From: Bin22 sp965207275
GTDB taxonomy: Bacteria; Chloroflexota; Dehalococcoidia; Lucifugimonadales; UBA3495
Length of the DNA: 64,000 nt
Direction: 5' to 3'
Assembly: GCA_965207275.1 (NCBI GenBank)
Contig: CBDBMH010000001.1
Location: forward strand, 620,001-684,000
Shown: positions 35,770 to 44,324 of the stretch, piece by piece
Position numbering within the stretch: position 1 is the stretch's first letter
Layout: each line of letters starts with the position of its first letter
Notes under the pieces: model-generated
The model's input: the letters and a program-made list of their open reading frames with translations, nothing else
The model's database searches: none
Told to the model about the DNA's origin: nothing
Program-made: the position numbers and the translations under genes

Positions 35770-36190
35770 GAGCAGTGGTGTGGGGAGGGGAGCAGTGGTT
35801 TGGAGCTGAGTTGTGGGGAGAGGGAGTGGTGATGGGGATTACGACTGAGGAACTGGGGCCCTTGGCGGCTCCCAGACCGGGGAATTCGGAGCGCCATTCG
35901 CTGCACGACATCATGGTAATCTCCCTGTGAACCATCCTCTGCGGCGGGGAAACGCGCGCCGACTTGGCCCTCTTCGGCCAGTCCAAGCGGGAGTTTCTGG
36001 AGTCCTTTCTGCCGCACAGGAACGGCATTCCCAGCCACGGACACCTTCTCCAGGGTGTTCCGCCTGTTGAATCCTGAGGCACTTCAGAGGTGTTTTATGG
36101 GGTTCATGGGCCAGTTCGCCCAAGGCTGCGAGGGAGGGTGTGCTGGCCATGGACGGCAAGACGATGCGGCGCTCCTATGACCGGTCATAG
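35770..36190 (+). pseudogene. ISAs1-family transposase N-terminal remnant
   Basis: Frames joined across a stop and shifts read RHSLHDIMVISL-stop, ILCGGETRADLALFGQSKRE, FLESFLPHRNGIPSH, then CFMGFMGQFAQGCEG and VLAMDGKTMRRSYDRS. These are the N-terminal and first catalytic (DGKT) blocks of ISAs1/H-repeat transposases. The rest is cut off where the IS3 element starts. Confidence 0.75.
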
Positions 36191-36234
36191 GCCAAATCGC
36201 CCCTGTGACCTGACCCCAATGGAAGTACCACCCT

Positions 36235-37095
36235 CTATGTCAGTGCCACCAGTTCCGGGACAAGATTTACGGGTTGGAAGGTCTCCGGCGCTGGCGGCTT
36301 GTAACCCAGGAAGCTGTGGGGCCTGATCCGATTGTAAGTCTGCCGGTAGTGCTCGGTCAGCACCTGCACCCCCAGCAAAGTGTAGAACACCTCCCGGTCC
36401 AACAGTTCATCCCTCGGCTTGCCGTTGAAGCTCTCCACGTACCCGTTCTCCCACGGAGAACTGGGCTCGATGTACAGGGTCCTGGCTCCCACTCCTCCCA
36501 GCCATTCCCTGATCGCCCAAGCAGTGAATTACGGGCTGTTGTCGGAACGAATATGCTCGGATATTCCCTGGTCAGTCATCAGCCCAGCGAGGGTCTCAAT
36601 CACATCCGAGGACCGGATGCTGCGCCCGACCCGGATGGCCAGGCACTCCCGGGTGTATTCATCGATGACAGTCAACAACCGTACCGCCCGACCGTTCCTG
36701 GTCCTGATATGGACAAAGTCGTATGCCCATACGTGGTTTCTCCTCTCCGGCCTCAGCCGGACGCAGGACCCGTCGTTCAGCCACAGCCGTCCCCTTTTGG
36801 GCTGGCTGGCCGGCACCTTCAACCCCTCCCGCCGCCAGATCCGCTCCACCCGCTTGTGGTTCACTGGCCACCCAGCATCCCTGAGCTGAACGGTGATCCG
36901 CCGGTAACCGTAGCGGCCGAACCGGGTGGCCAGCCCTACTATGTCGTTGGTCAGTGCTTGCTCGTCGTCCTTGACCAGGGGCTCATGGCGCTGGGTCGAG
37001 CGGCGTTGCTCCGGCACCTTGCAGGACCGCCGCTCTGATATTCCCAGTACTGACCGGACGTGTTTGACACAGAGGCGGCGACGGTCGGGGCTCAA
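36235..37095 (-). pseudogene. IS3 OrfB integrase-core transposase with in-frame stop
   Basis: From TTG 37095, which overlaps the orfA stop (TTGA), the frame gives an HTH_21-like segment and the DDE core: AYDFVH with the first Asp, and HIRSDNSP with the second. A TAA follows where relatives have a Glu codon (NGPEF). After the stop the same frame continues intact with FTAWAIREWL, IEPSSPWENGYVESFNGKPR (third catalytic residue Glu) and YNRIRPHSFLGYKPP. A single nonsense change near 36527 thus split an otherwise complete gene. Confidence 0.85.
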
Positions 37096-37370
37096 AAGTT
37101 TCCCTCCGCGGCCTCCTTAAGAATTTGGTTGTCCAGGGTGAGTTCGGCCACCGCCCTCTTCAGCCGACCATTCTCCGCCTTCAGCTGCTTCAGGCGCCGG
37201 GCCTGGTCCACCCGGAGACCCCCGTACTCGCTCCGCCACCGGTAGAAGGTCTGCTCCGAGACGCCGATGCGACGGGCGGTCTCGGCCACGGCGCTGCCTG
37301 CGGCAATCACCACCTCCGCCTCCCTCAGCTTGTTGATGATCTCCTCAGCTGTGTGTTTCTTCCTTGGCAT
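37092..37370 (-). CDS. IS3 OrfA (HTH transposase subunit)
   Basis: A 92-residue protein. The HTH begins KKHTAEEIINKLREAEVVIA and continues AETARRIGVSEQTFYRWRSE. A leucine-zipper-like helix follows (LKQLKAENGRLKRAVAELTL) and the end is ILKEAAEGNF, typical of IS407-group OrfA. It binds the element's ends and, through frameshifting, forms the OrfAB transposase. It appears intact, but its partner is broken. Confidence 0.88.
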   Translation of the reverse strand: MPRKKHTAEEIINKLREAEVVIAAGSAVAETARRIGVSEQTFYRWRSEYGGLRVDQARRLKQLKAENGRLKRAVAELTLDNQILKEAAEGNF

Positions 37371-37436
37371 GTCTCATTCCCCGTTTTGTCCAGAATCCTA
37401 ACCTCGTTTCTGGATCGATTTCCGGGGGTCAGGTCA

Positions 37437-37625
37437 ATTGAGGCCCGCCGGGAACTGGGAGAATACTTCCGGTTCTACAACAATCGCAGGCCGCATCAGG
37501 CCTTATCCTACCGGACGCCGGCGGAGGTCTTCTACGGACATCCTGTAGTCAAGGAGTGGAAAAAAGGAGGTCTACGGACCAACCGGTCTTGGTCTCATAC
37601 GAGGGAGCGCAAGAGTCCCACTTAA
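37437..37625 (+). pseudogene. C-terminal fragment of another IS3-type transposase
   Basis: The plus strand reads RRELGEYFRFYNNRRPHQAL then SYRTPAEVFYG, the last conserved block of IS3 OrfB integrase cores. Everything before it is missing; the adjacent IS3 element begins exactly where this fragment is cut. Confidence 0.75.
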
Positions 37626-37953
37626 TTGTGCCCTAACCCTGTCCAAACGATGGGGTCCACCTCAGAAATAGCTCAAGGCTAACCCGTAATTTTTGGCATA
37701 TTCTATCCCTTAATTGATACCCTTGGAAGCTCGATCCTCAGCCTGTCTTAGGGTCAACTAATTGATGCTTTCAGATTCCTTCTCCGCATGCATTCTCCGT
37801 CGAAATCACAACCTGAAGCGCTCACCAATCCTCCTCCTTAGTGGCTGGAAATTCTCTCCCACTGTATCTGTGCCGGTGGCTGGAAAACCCGGTTGTTTTA
37901 TTCCTGGCAGGAAACTATACTTTATATATTCCAGCCATGGGTGGTGCAACAGG
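37626..37953. other. AT-richer leader region of the resolvase gene
   Basis: It has lower GC than its neighbours and would be expected to hold promoter and recombination sites for the small serine recombinase. No definite site was picked out. Confidence 0.4.
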
Positions 37954-38514
37954 ATGACGGTATACGGTTACGCTCGGGTCTCGGTGAGGGAGCCGGAGGA
38001 CAAGAACCTGGACCTGCAGGTGGAGCGGCTGGTCCGGGCCGGCTGTGCCATGGGCAACATCCTGGCAGAGGAGGCCAGCGGCGCCAAGAACGATCGGGGC
38101 GGGCTGTTGGAACTGCTGGACCTTGTGGTTGAGGGGGACTCTTTGGTCGTCACCCTCATCGACCGGCTTTCCAGGGGGCTGACCTACGGTCTCCAGGTAA
38201 TCGAGGACCTGCACCTCAGGGGAGTGGAATTCCGCTCCCTTGCCGAGGACTTCGATACCTCCACTGCAAACGGCAAGCTGCAGTTGACCATGGTTCTGGC
38301 TTTTTCGGAGTGGTGGCGGAACTCCATCAGGGAGCGGTCCATCGCCGGCCAGCACAAGGCGAGGGCAGAGGGCCGGTTCCCTGGCAGGCCCACGGTCCTG
38401 ACGGAGCGACAGAAGGAATACGTCAGGGAAGAACTGGCCAAGGGAGTAAGCCAGCGGGAACTGGCCAGAACCCTGGAGGTCAGCCGTTGGAAGATTCAAC
38501 AGCTGGCTCGGTAG
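37954..38514 (+). CDS. Small serine recombinase (resolvase/invertase type)
   Basis: A 186-residue, full-length enzyme. Nucleophile Ser10 lies in YGYARVSVREPEDKNLDLQ, at the position known from gamma-delta resolvase. The catalytic Arg region is SLVVTLIDRLSRGL, followed by the long helix E (STANGKLQLTMVLAFSEWWR, then NSIRERSIAG). The C-terminal HTH is KEYVREELAKGVSQRELART, ending SRWKIQQLAR. Ala-Glu-Gly-Arg-Phe-Pro-Gly-Arg-Pro links the two domains, as in the family. I chose the ATG at 37954 because the family N-terminus begins there. It could resolve or invert DNA nearby; no matching transposase is adjacent. Confidence 0.88.
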   Translation: MTVYGYARVSVREPEDKNLDLQVERLVRAGCAMGNILAEEASGAKNDRGGLLELLDLVVEGDSLVVTLIDRLSRGLTYGLQVIEDLHLRGVEFRSLAEDFDTSTANGKLQLTMVLAFSEWWRNSIRERSIAGQHKARAEGRFPGRPTVLTERQKEYVREELAKGVSQRELARTLEVSRWKIQQLAR

Positions 38515-38556
38515 GAACCGGAACCTCTGTACATTCAGGTCTACGAAGACAAAACA

Positions 38557-38940
38557 ATGACAAAAGGCTCGATCATTTCACCGGCATGGTGGATCGTAAT
38601 ATTGATGGCTGGTGCGGTTGCGGCATCCGTAGCCTTTGTGTCCTGTAGCCCTCCAGAAACTGACCGCTCAACCTCGGCCATATTGGGGAAGGAGTACCCC
38701 TACCAGCTCTATACCCACTGCGGAGTCAGGGCGGCGGCGTTTGACGAGGGCCGGTGGTGGCGGGCAAACCCTCCTTTGGATGACGGCCGGGGCAATCCGC
38801 CGGCAGGCTGGGGGAACCCGTTCACAAGGGGCGTCATGGTCCTGCAAAGGGAAGACTTGGCAGTGTTCACCTCACAGTCGGGCCAGGTAGTTGAGTTTGT
38901 CCCATGGCCGCCCGGCTTGAGCAGGGAACCCTGCCAGTAA
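38557..38940 (+). CDS. Putative lipoprotein, function unknown
   Basis: A 127-residue protein with a hydrophobic N-terminal segment (WWIVILMAGAVAASVAFVSC) ending in a Cys that fits a lipobox, so it may be lipid-anchored outside the membrane. The mature part has paired Cys, many Trp and Gly-Asn-Pro motifs (YPYQLYTHCGVRAAAFDEGR, GWGNPFTRGVMVLQ) and ends PWPPGLSREPCQ. Short proteins of this layout recur in Actinobacteria and Chloroflexota without known function. It starts 42 bp after the resolvase gene and could share its transcript. Confidence 0.65.
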   Translation: MTKGSIISPAWWIVILMAGAVAASVAFVSCSPPETDRSTSAILGKEYPYQLYTHCGVRAAAFDEGRWWRANPPLDDGRGNPPAGWGNPFTRGVMVLQREDLAVFTSQSGQVVEFVPWPPGLSREPCQ

Positions 38941-39155
38941 CGAATTCCTTTGAACTACATGGAATGCTCTGCTGTGGTGAGTGTCCGGTACTTCACGCAG
39001 CATCTGATTACTGGGCTATTTGGGACTATTCAGCGGCTCATTATGGGCCAGGTAGTCTGGCCGGGAATCCTGTTAGTGTTGAACAGGAGAATTGCGGAAG
39101 CGCGCTCGACAAGGGAAAATGAAAGGGGCCACCCAATCCGAGGAGGGCAGAATTG

Positions 39156-39425
39156 ATGACACCGCACAGCAAACAGGAAAAGCTCCTTGGTTGGGACGAT
39201 TGCCCCCTGGTGGAGCGGGACCCGCACCGGATGCACGGCGTCTGGACCATCAAGGGCAGCCGCTTGCCGTTGCACGCCATATTCGACAACCTGGGCGCGG
39301 GGGGCAGCATCCAGGACCTGACCGAATGGTTTGAGGGACTCACTGAGGAACAGGTGAAAGCCCTTCTCACTCACGTGGCCAGGATGCTGGAGGATGACCG
39401 TCTGCAGGGATCCCAGGAAAATTGA
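39156..39425 (+). CDS. DUF433-type antitoxin
   Basis: An 89-residue protein with the DUF433 plan: DDCPLVERDPHRMHGVWTIK, then GSRLPLHAIFDNLGAGGSIQ and DLTEWFEGLTEEQVKALLTH, a winged-helix fold used for DNA binding. SD GAGGAGG lies eight bases upstream of the ATG. It precedes, and overlaps by TTGA, a DUF5615 PIN-like gene, the usual toxin partner. It should neutralise the toxin and autoregulate the pair, although the toxin frame is broken here. Confidence 0.82.
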   Translation: MTPHSKQEKLLGWDDCPLVERDPHRMHGVWTIKGSRLPLHAIFDNLGAGGSIQDLTEWFEGLTEEQVKALLTHVARMLEDDRLQGSQEN

Positions 39426-39750
39426 GAATTCTTCTTGACCACGATGTGCCCCAGCCCCTTCGACATCGGCTACAGGATCATGAAGTTCACACGGCTGCCT
39501 ACCGGGGCTGGGACGGGCTTCGTAACGGCGACCTGCTGGAGGCCGCCGCAGGTGCCGGGTACGACCTGCTCATAACGTGTGACCAGAGGATGCGCCACCA
39601 GCAAAACCTCAGCCAATATGACGTCACGGTGGTTACGGTCATGGGGGGCGCTGGCCCCACATCAGGCAAAACCTCGACCTCATCCTTGACTCTCTCCCAA
39701 GAGCGGTACGTGGCAAGGCAAATCCGGTCCACCTCAGACCGGAGGCCTGA
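39422..39750 (+). pseudogene. DUF5615 PIN-like toxin with a frameshift in a G run
   Basis: From TTG 39422 the protein starts RILLDHDVPQPLRHRLQDHE, then GWDGLRNGDLLEAA and YDLLITCDQRMRHQQNLSQY, matching the PIN-like family with its acidic residues. After VVTVMGG at about 39640 the family sequence continues in another frame (RWPHIRQNLDLILDSLPRAV, ending at TGA 39748-39750). One more G in the GGGGGG run would restore the whole protein. It is either an inactivated toxin or an assembly error. Confidence 0.8.
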
Positions 39751-39789
39751 AATAACCTCCATATGGATGCGAGGTTGAAACCTTGCTCC

Positions 39790-40063
39790 AGCCTCCGTCC
39801 AGCGTGAACCGGGCATCTGCTTGTCCAGAGACAGGTCGGCAACCAGCTGTTTCAGCTTGCGGTTTTCCTCCTCCAGGACCCGCAACCGACGCACCTCGGC
39901 AACACCCATGCCTTGGAACTTTTTCTTCCAGCGCCAACCTACTGCGGTAGAAGGTCTGCTCGCTGATTCCCATCTTGCGGCAGACCTCGGCCACCGGCAC
40001 TCCATCCTCCGCCTGCCGCAGGCCAAAAGCCACCTGCTCCGGAGAATACCGGGAACTTTTCAT
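39790..40063 (-). pseudogene. IS3-type OrfA remnant
   Basis: The minus strand reads MKSSRYSPEQVAFGLRQAED, AEVCRKMGISEQTFYR, then in a shifted frame RWKKKFQGMGVAEVRRLRVL and EEENRKLKQLVADLSLDKQM. This is an HTH plus leucine-zipper OrfA of a different IS3 group from 37092-37370. It is frameshifted and cut after the DKQM block. Confidence 0.75.
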
Positions 40064-40301
40064 GGGACGATCCTCCTCTCTCATTGGTTTAGATCATCCC
40101 ACAAGACTATCACTCAGGCTGGTCCAGAATTAGGGGAGCAGGTTAAGAACTGGTGAGACTAACATAGAGGATGGTACAACTACAGTGGGCAGGTCACGAG
40201 GATATAGCGGCGGTGGCGGCAACAGCGGCGGGCTGATATTATTGCTGGACGTATGCCGGTTCTCGGGGTTTGAATACGGTACCGGCGCAGCAAGGGGGCC
40301 C

Positions 40302-41774
40302 ATGACTACCAAATCCGCAGCGCCAGTGGGCGGGTCGCTGTACTTCGGATGGTACATCGTCGCAACCTGCTTCTTCGTGGCGTTCCTGTCCATTCCGGGA
40401 CGGCAGGGGTTCGGCCTGTTCGTGACCGAGATGGAGCCGACGTTCGGCTGGAACCGCGCTGATATTTCGTGGGTGGGTTCCATCGGTTTTCTGCTCAACG
40501 GCGCGATGCAGCCCATTATGGGCGCGCTGTTCGACAAGTATGGACCGCGCAAGGTGTTCGGCTTCGGCCTGGTGATCATGGGCCTGGCTATAATGAGCCT
40601 GGCGTTCATCAAGGATCTTGAGGCCACTCTTCCCCTGGGATTTGTGAACATACCGCTGGACCTGCTCTGGTTCATCGTAGTGTTTTCCATCGTTGTGAAC
40701 ACCTGCCTGAGCGCGGCGTCGATCACCAACATGCTGGCGCTGGTGGTGCGGTGGTTCCGGCGCAAGCGCAGCAAGGCCACGGCTCTCGCGGCCTGCGGAA
40801 CGTCCATCGGCGGCCTTTTGACCATCCCGTTCGCGGCGTACCTGATGGGCGTGATTGACTCGTCGGGCATCACGTGGGGCGACATCACGCTGGCGGGCTG
40901 GCGGACAGTGTGGTTCCTGCTGGGCATGGTTGTGGTATTCGCGGCCGCTCCTCTGGCGGTGTTCTTCCTCCGGCCGAGCCCGGCGGAGATGGGTCTGAAC
41001 CCGGACGGTGATCCCGATCCCTCTGTCGACAGCGGAGGCGCGCCAATGCGGAGGGCCACGGGAGCCTACGAGGTGGACAGTTGGCGCCGGTGCTTCAAGA
41101 CAGCGCCGATGTGGCAACTCTCCGGCGCCTACGTGGTGTGCGGCATCACCACCGGTCTGTTGAGCATCCACTTCATTCCATACGCAGAGGACGTACTGCC
41201 GGCGCAGGTGAACTTCCTGGGCGGCGTTTGGGACGAAAAAGTCTTTGCGGGGCTGGTGTTCGGCGTGATGACTGGCCTGAACGCATTCGGCGTCATCATC
41301 ACCGGGTTCCTGGGAGACCGCATGCGGCGAAAGAACGTGCTGGCGGCGGTGTACGCGACGCGCGGGGTGGCGTTCATGTGCCTGGTGTTCCTGCCGCTGT
41401 TCGGCCACGGGATGCTAGGACTGATCATGTTCGCGCTGCTGTCGGGAATGTCCTGGGTCGCCAGCGTCCCGCTGACATCCACGCTGACCGCTGACGTGTA
41501 CGGGTTTCGGGCATTGGGGACGATCAGCGGATGGGTTTTCTTCGCGCACCAGATCGGGTCGTTCTTCAGCATCCAGTTCGCCGGATACGCCTACGTCTGG
41601 TTCAACGAGAGCTACTTCTGGCCGTTCCTGATCGCGGGCTTGACGCTAATACCGGCGACCATCATGGCCTTCAGCATCAACGAGTACCACTATTCGGGAC
41701 GGTACAACACCGCTCCGGCACCGCAACTGGCCACGGCCGGTGCGGGCACCGGAGGCGGAACGCGAGTGTACTAG
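40302..41774 (+). CDS. Major facilitator superfamily transporter (carboxylate-type)
   Basis: A 490-residue protein with about 12 hydrophobic helices. The MFS loop 2-3 motif is GALFDKYGPRKVFGFG and the corresponding second-half motif is GFLGDRMRRKNVLAAVYATR. The N-terminal helix, YFGWYIVATCFFVAFLSIPG, followed by GFGLFVTEM, resembles oxalate/formate or monocarboxylate porters of Chloroflexota. I chose the ATG at 40302, with AAGGGGG just upstream, because the preceding in-frame stretch is not membrane-like. It probably carries an organic acid across the inner membrane; the substrate is unknown. No enzyme gene is directly attached to it. Confidence 0.85.
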   Translation: MTTKSAAPVGGSLYFGWYIVATCFFVAFLSIPGRQGFGLFVTEMEPTFGWNRADISWVGSIGFLLNGAMQPIMGALFDKYGPRKVFGFGLVIMGLAIMSLAFIKDLEATLPLGFVNIPLDLLWFIVVFSIVVNTCLSAASITNMLALVVRWFRRKRSKATALAACGTSIGGLLTIPFAAYLMGVIDSSGITWGDITLAGWRTVWFLLGMVVVFAAAPLAVFFLRPSPAEMGLNPDGDPDPSVDSGGAPMRRATGAYEVDSWRRCFKTAPMWQLSGAYVVCGITTGLLSIHFIPYAEDVLPAQVNFLGGVWDEKVFAGLVFGVMTGLNAFGVIITGFLGDRMRRKNVLAAVYATRGVAFMCLVFLPLFGHGMLGLIMFALLSGMSWVASVPLTSTLTADVYGFRALGTISGWVFFAHQIGSFFSIQFAGYAYVWFNESYFWPFLIAGLTLIPATIMAFSINEYHYSGRYNTAPAPQLATAGAGTGGGTRVY

Positions 41775-41860
41775 GCCCAGGAAATTGGACAGGTAGAGGC
41801 AGTATTGAAACCATCTGTTCCAACAAATTCAAGAGTAAAGAAGTCTATTGGCTACAGGCT

Positions 41861-41979
41861 TTGTCATTCTGAACGGAGTGAAGAATCCCAACGGTTTCAG
41901 GAAGGACTCTTTCCATAGCACTATTTGGTTGCTTCCTTACCGTTGGGATTCTTCGTCGCTTCACTCCTCAGAATGACAA
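41861..41979. repeat. Long imperfect inverted repeat (GTCATTCTGAACGGAGTGAA type)
   Basis: The left arm starts TTGTCATTCTGAACGG and runs through AAGAATCCCAACGGT. The right arm mirrors it (ACCGTTGGGATTCTT, ending CAGAATGACAA). The copy fragment TGTCATTCTGAACGGAGTGA at 55761 shows it is a dispersed repeat. It could fold into a long hairpin downstream of the MFS gene. Confidence 0.75.
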
Positions 41980-42137
41980 TTCAAGATGACCTGGGTGTCT
42001 TCAGAAACAAACCGGCATAATTAGTTGGAGCAAATGGTTTGAATCCTGCACTTACTAGAGAGGCAAGTTTCATGGCCCGGCCGGGCCCTCTGGAATCGCT
42101 CGTTCCGCAATATGAGCGTTAATGGTAAGAGCCAAAG

Positions 42138-42413
42138 ATGATGAGCGCGTTCTTGAGCGTGGTTCTGCTGTCCGTTGGCCTCCATCATGGAGAGGCCGAC
42201 CCCACGCTGTTGGACTGGATCATGACCGCCCTGAGCCACATTCTGCTGGGCACACTGGGGTTCACCGAGCTCACGGTTGTCATCATCATCGGTATCATCA
42301 TCCTCGCGATGCCGGCGCTGATCGTAGTCGCCTACTGGGCCAACACGTGGGGCAGCCGCTCGGCGCCGGCGACGGTCAAGGAACCGGAGCGCGTGGCAGA
42401 GGCAGAGGAATAG
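42138..42413 (+). CDS. Small membrane protein, function unknown
   Basis: A 91-residue candidate with two hydrophobic segments (about residues 3-14 and 42-67; the second contains ELTVVIIIGIIILAMPALIV) and an acidic tail (EPERVAEAEE). It has no clear SD. Codon use and a sensible membrane profile support it, but no homologous family is recognised. The nearest gene on the same strand is the MFS transporter, about 360 bp upstream beyond a repeat. Confidence 0.45.
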   Translation: MMSAFLSVVLLSVGLHHGEADPTLLDWIMTALSHILLGTLGFTELTVVIIIGIIILAMPALIVVAYWANTWGSRSAPATVKEPERVAEAEE

Positions 42414-42779
42414 CCACGACTCCCCAGCCGCGCCACCACGCCGATCCGTCCGCTCGACGGCTGCACCAAAGCGTTGTTGAGGGGTTCCGGTGCCTTTCCA
42501 GAGCGCCACATATCCCGCTCATGCCAAGCCTGTCGAAGGACGAGCTGATGGACTTCAATCGCACAACTTAAGAAAGGCCCTGGCAACCGGCGGCTTCCCC
42601 ATTCCGCACGGTCGAGGAATGGCTTATGATCTGAGGCCCATGCTCAAGACGAGCGCAATTGCAGCTCTAACCTCCGGTGCGGCGGACGTTGTCCGGGGTC
42701 CCCTTTTACAAGCCGCCGATGCCGCCTTTGTGGCTGCGGCCGGTGTCCATGTCATATTCAGAAAGTACAGCCCCAGGGT
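42414..42779. other. Intergenic stretch, no gene seen
   Basis: It contains a piece of a dispersed repeat (AAGCCTGTCGAAGGAC near 42525, also seen near 46090 as GCTTGTCGAAGGAC) and nothing else recognised. Confidence 0.45.
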
Positions 42780-43440
42780 TTACATAGGGGTCTACTCCGG
42801 TAGGGTGCAGAATCGTACGTTAAGGCCGGTTCTGGCCCGGCGCTGCATATCGGCATCCAGCAGGCAGTCGCCGATAAAGAGGGTGCGTTCGACCCGTCCG
42901 ATTTCGCGCAGAGCGACGGCCGGTTCGTGCTGGCGGGGATAGGCCGCGAACTTTCGCAGCAGCTGGCTGGGGGGTAAGGACGCCACTGGCCAGGGTGGCA
43001 GCCACCCCCAAGGATGTCCGGCCAGTTCCGCACGATCACGTCCTCCCGGACCCTGGTGCCGGCCAATCCGATAAACGGTTTTGGAACGCGCCTGGGTTCG
43101 AACACATGGAGCCGCTTCGGAGGCAGGTCTCGAATACGCGGGACGAACCGGTAGCCGAGGAGGGATGTGACGGCGAAGACATGGTCGGTGAAACCACCGC
43201 AGTCAGCGTATTGCTCGGGGATGCGCCTTCCAGTCTTGGTGATCAGCAACCCGTCCAGGATATAGGGGGCTTCGCTGACCGCGGCCGGAATGGTCTGCGT
43301 GGCGAAGGGACCGAACTGGTCCGAGCCGTGGGTATAGGCCTTAAGCCCTGGTTCGCTGCAGGAAGGTCGAACAGCGCCGCCCGCTGGCGCACGCTCCAGA
43401 TGTTTCGTCCTGGCATGTTCCGCCTCTACGTTGTCCGGTG
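42780..43440 (-). pseudogene. Tn3-family transposase remnant
   Basis: The minus strand gives KAYTHGSDQFGPFATQTIPA, APYILDGLLITKTGRRIPEQ, GFTDHVFAVTSLLGYRFVPR, IRDLPPKRLHVFEP and VREDVIVRNWPDIL. It then shifts frame to PPSQLLRKFAAYPRQHEPAV, ALREIGRVERTLFIGDCLLD and ADMQRRARTGLN. This is the order of the C-terminal half of Tn3 TnpA. Frameshifts and truncation at both ends show it is dead. Confidence 0.88.
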
Positions 43441-43521
43441 GTTTCGGCCGGCGCGGCGCTGTCCGTAAGGGGTACGTCCAGCGGACGGCACCCTGGGCCG
43501 CTCCAACCCCGGCCAAACCCG

Positions 43522-43563
43522 TTGCAATAATGTCTCATATCAATGGTACGCAAACTATTGCAA
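43522..43563. promoter_or_regulatory. Putative res (resolution) site
   Basis: TTGCAATA (43522-43529) and TATTGCAA (43556-43563) form an inverted pair about 42 bp wide, 30 bp upstream of the resolvase fragment and between it and the Tn3 transposase remnant. This is the place and form of a Tn3-type resolvase binding subsite. Confidence 0.5.
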
Positions 43564-43593
43564 GAGCGGAACCCTATCCGTACACTTTCTTTC

Positions 43594-43735
43594 ATGACGG
43601 CGACGCTCATCGGATACGCCCGCTGTTCCACCGACCGGCAGGACCTGGCCGCTCAGCGCCAGGCGCTCCTGGACCTGGGCGTCGCCGAGGACCGCATCTA
43701 CACCGACCACGGCCTCACGGGCGACAGCCGTGCCC
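43594..43735 (+). pseudogene. Truncated Tn3-type resolvase (N-terminus only)
   Basis: ATG 43594 starts MTATLIGYARCSTDRQDLAA, with the nucleophile at Ser12, then QRQALLDLGVAEDRIYTDHG and LTG. Soon after, the sequence turns into the reverse of a tyrosine recombinase gene. Normal resolvases continue for about 140 more residues. It is divergent from, and separated by a res-like site from, the Tn3 transposase remnant. Confidence 0.8.
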
Positions 43736-44266
43736 GGCCTGGACCAGGCCCTGGCCGCCGCCTGCACGCTCCTGCCGATCTGCCGGGCCGACAGCCCGAA
43801 GACCGATGCCTTCGTATCCACCAGCTCCTCAGCCGGCCGGATGGCCCTCAGGGCCGCGGCCGCCTCCCTGCCGATATAGAGGACCACTCCCTCTCCCTCC
43901 TGGTCGGTCTTCGACCGGCGCAACTGCAGCAGGCCGGCGCCGTTGTCCCGCAGCTCCACGTCGCTCCAGGTGAGGGCCTCAGCCTCCGAGCGCCGGAGCA
44001 GCCCGTCCCTGAGCACCGACAGCAGGGCCACGTCCACCCTTCCCCGCCATGAGGCCCTCTCTGCCGACTCCTGGGGCCTACCTTCGCGCCCCAGGGAACG
44101 TCGTCCATTGGCCGTGGCCTTCACCGCGGCCAGGGCCTCGGCGGTTAATGGTTGCGCCTGCTTCTGGGGCTTGCCGTGGGCCCGCGAGATCCCCCGCAGG
44201 AGTCTCCTGACCCCCTCGTTGTCGGTGGGGCCCTCGTGGCCGGTGGCCCGGTGGATGGCCGCCTAA
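43736..44266 (-). pseudogene. Tyrosine recombinase fragment fused tail-first to the resolvase fragment
   Basis: The minus strand reads VRRLLRGISRAHGKPQKQAQ, LTAEALAAVKATANGRRSLG, VALLSVLRDGLLRRSEAEAL, SDVELRDNGAGLLQLRRSKT and VLYIGREAAAALRAIRP, then SVFGLSARQIGRSVQAAARA. It lacks the N-terminal domain and the catalytic HxxR and Tyr end, which is cut at about 43740. It is a close relative of the pseudogene at 30770-31636 and has a 14-residue insertion (REGRPQESAERASW) that the other lacks. Confidence 0.8.
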
Positions 44267-44324
44267 CAGCCTAATGAAATGCGCTAACGCTACGAATATG
44301 ACCCTTCGCCAGGTATTAGCCCGA

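Larger units (their letters stand above)
36206..37436 (-). mobile_element. IS3-family (IS407-like) insertion sequence, about 1.23 kb, inactivated
   Basis: The ends carry the inverted repeat TGACCTGACCCC (36206-36217) and GGGGTCAGGTCA (37425-37436). Two overlapping genes read on the minus strand. No clean target duplication is seen (flanks CTG and ATT), so flanking DNA may have been rearranged. The right end abuts another IS3-type fragment, suggesting nested insertion. Confidence 0.8.

Noticed and set aside
36206..37436. Target-site duplication of the IS3 element
   Set aside because: The 3- and 4-base flanks do not match (CTG against ATT), so none is claimed.
40185..40301. Longer N-terminus of the MFS transporter
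   Set aside because: The added 39 residues are Gly-rich and not membrane-like, whereas the ATG at 40302 has an AAGGGGG ribosome-binding site.
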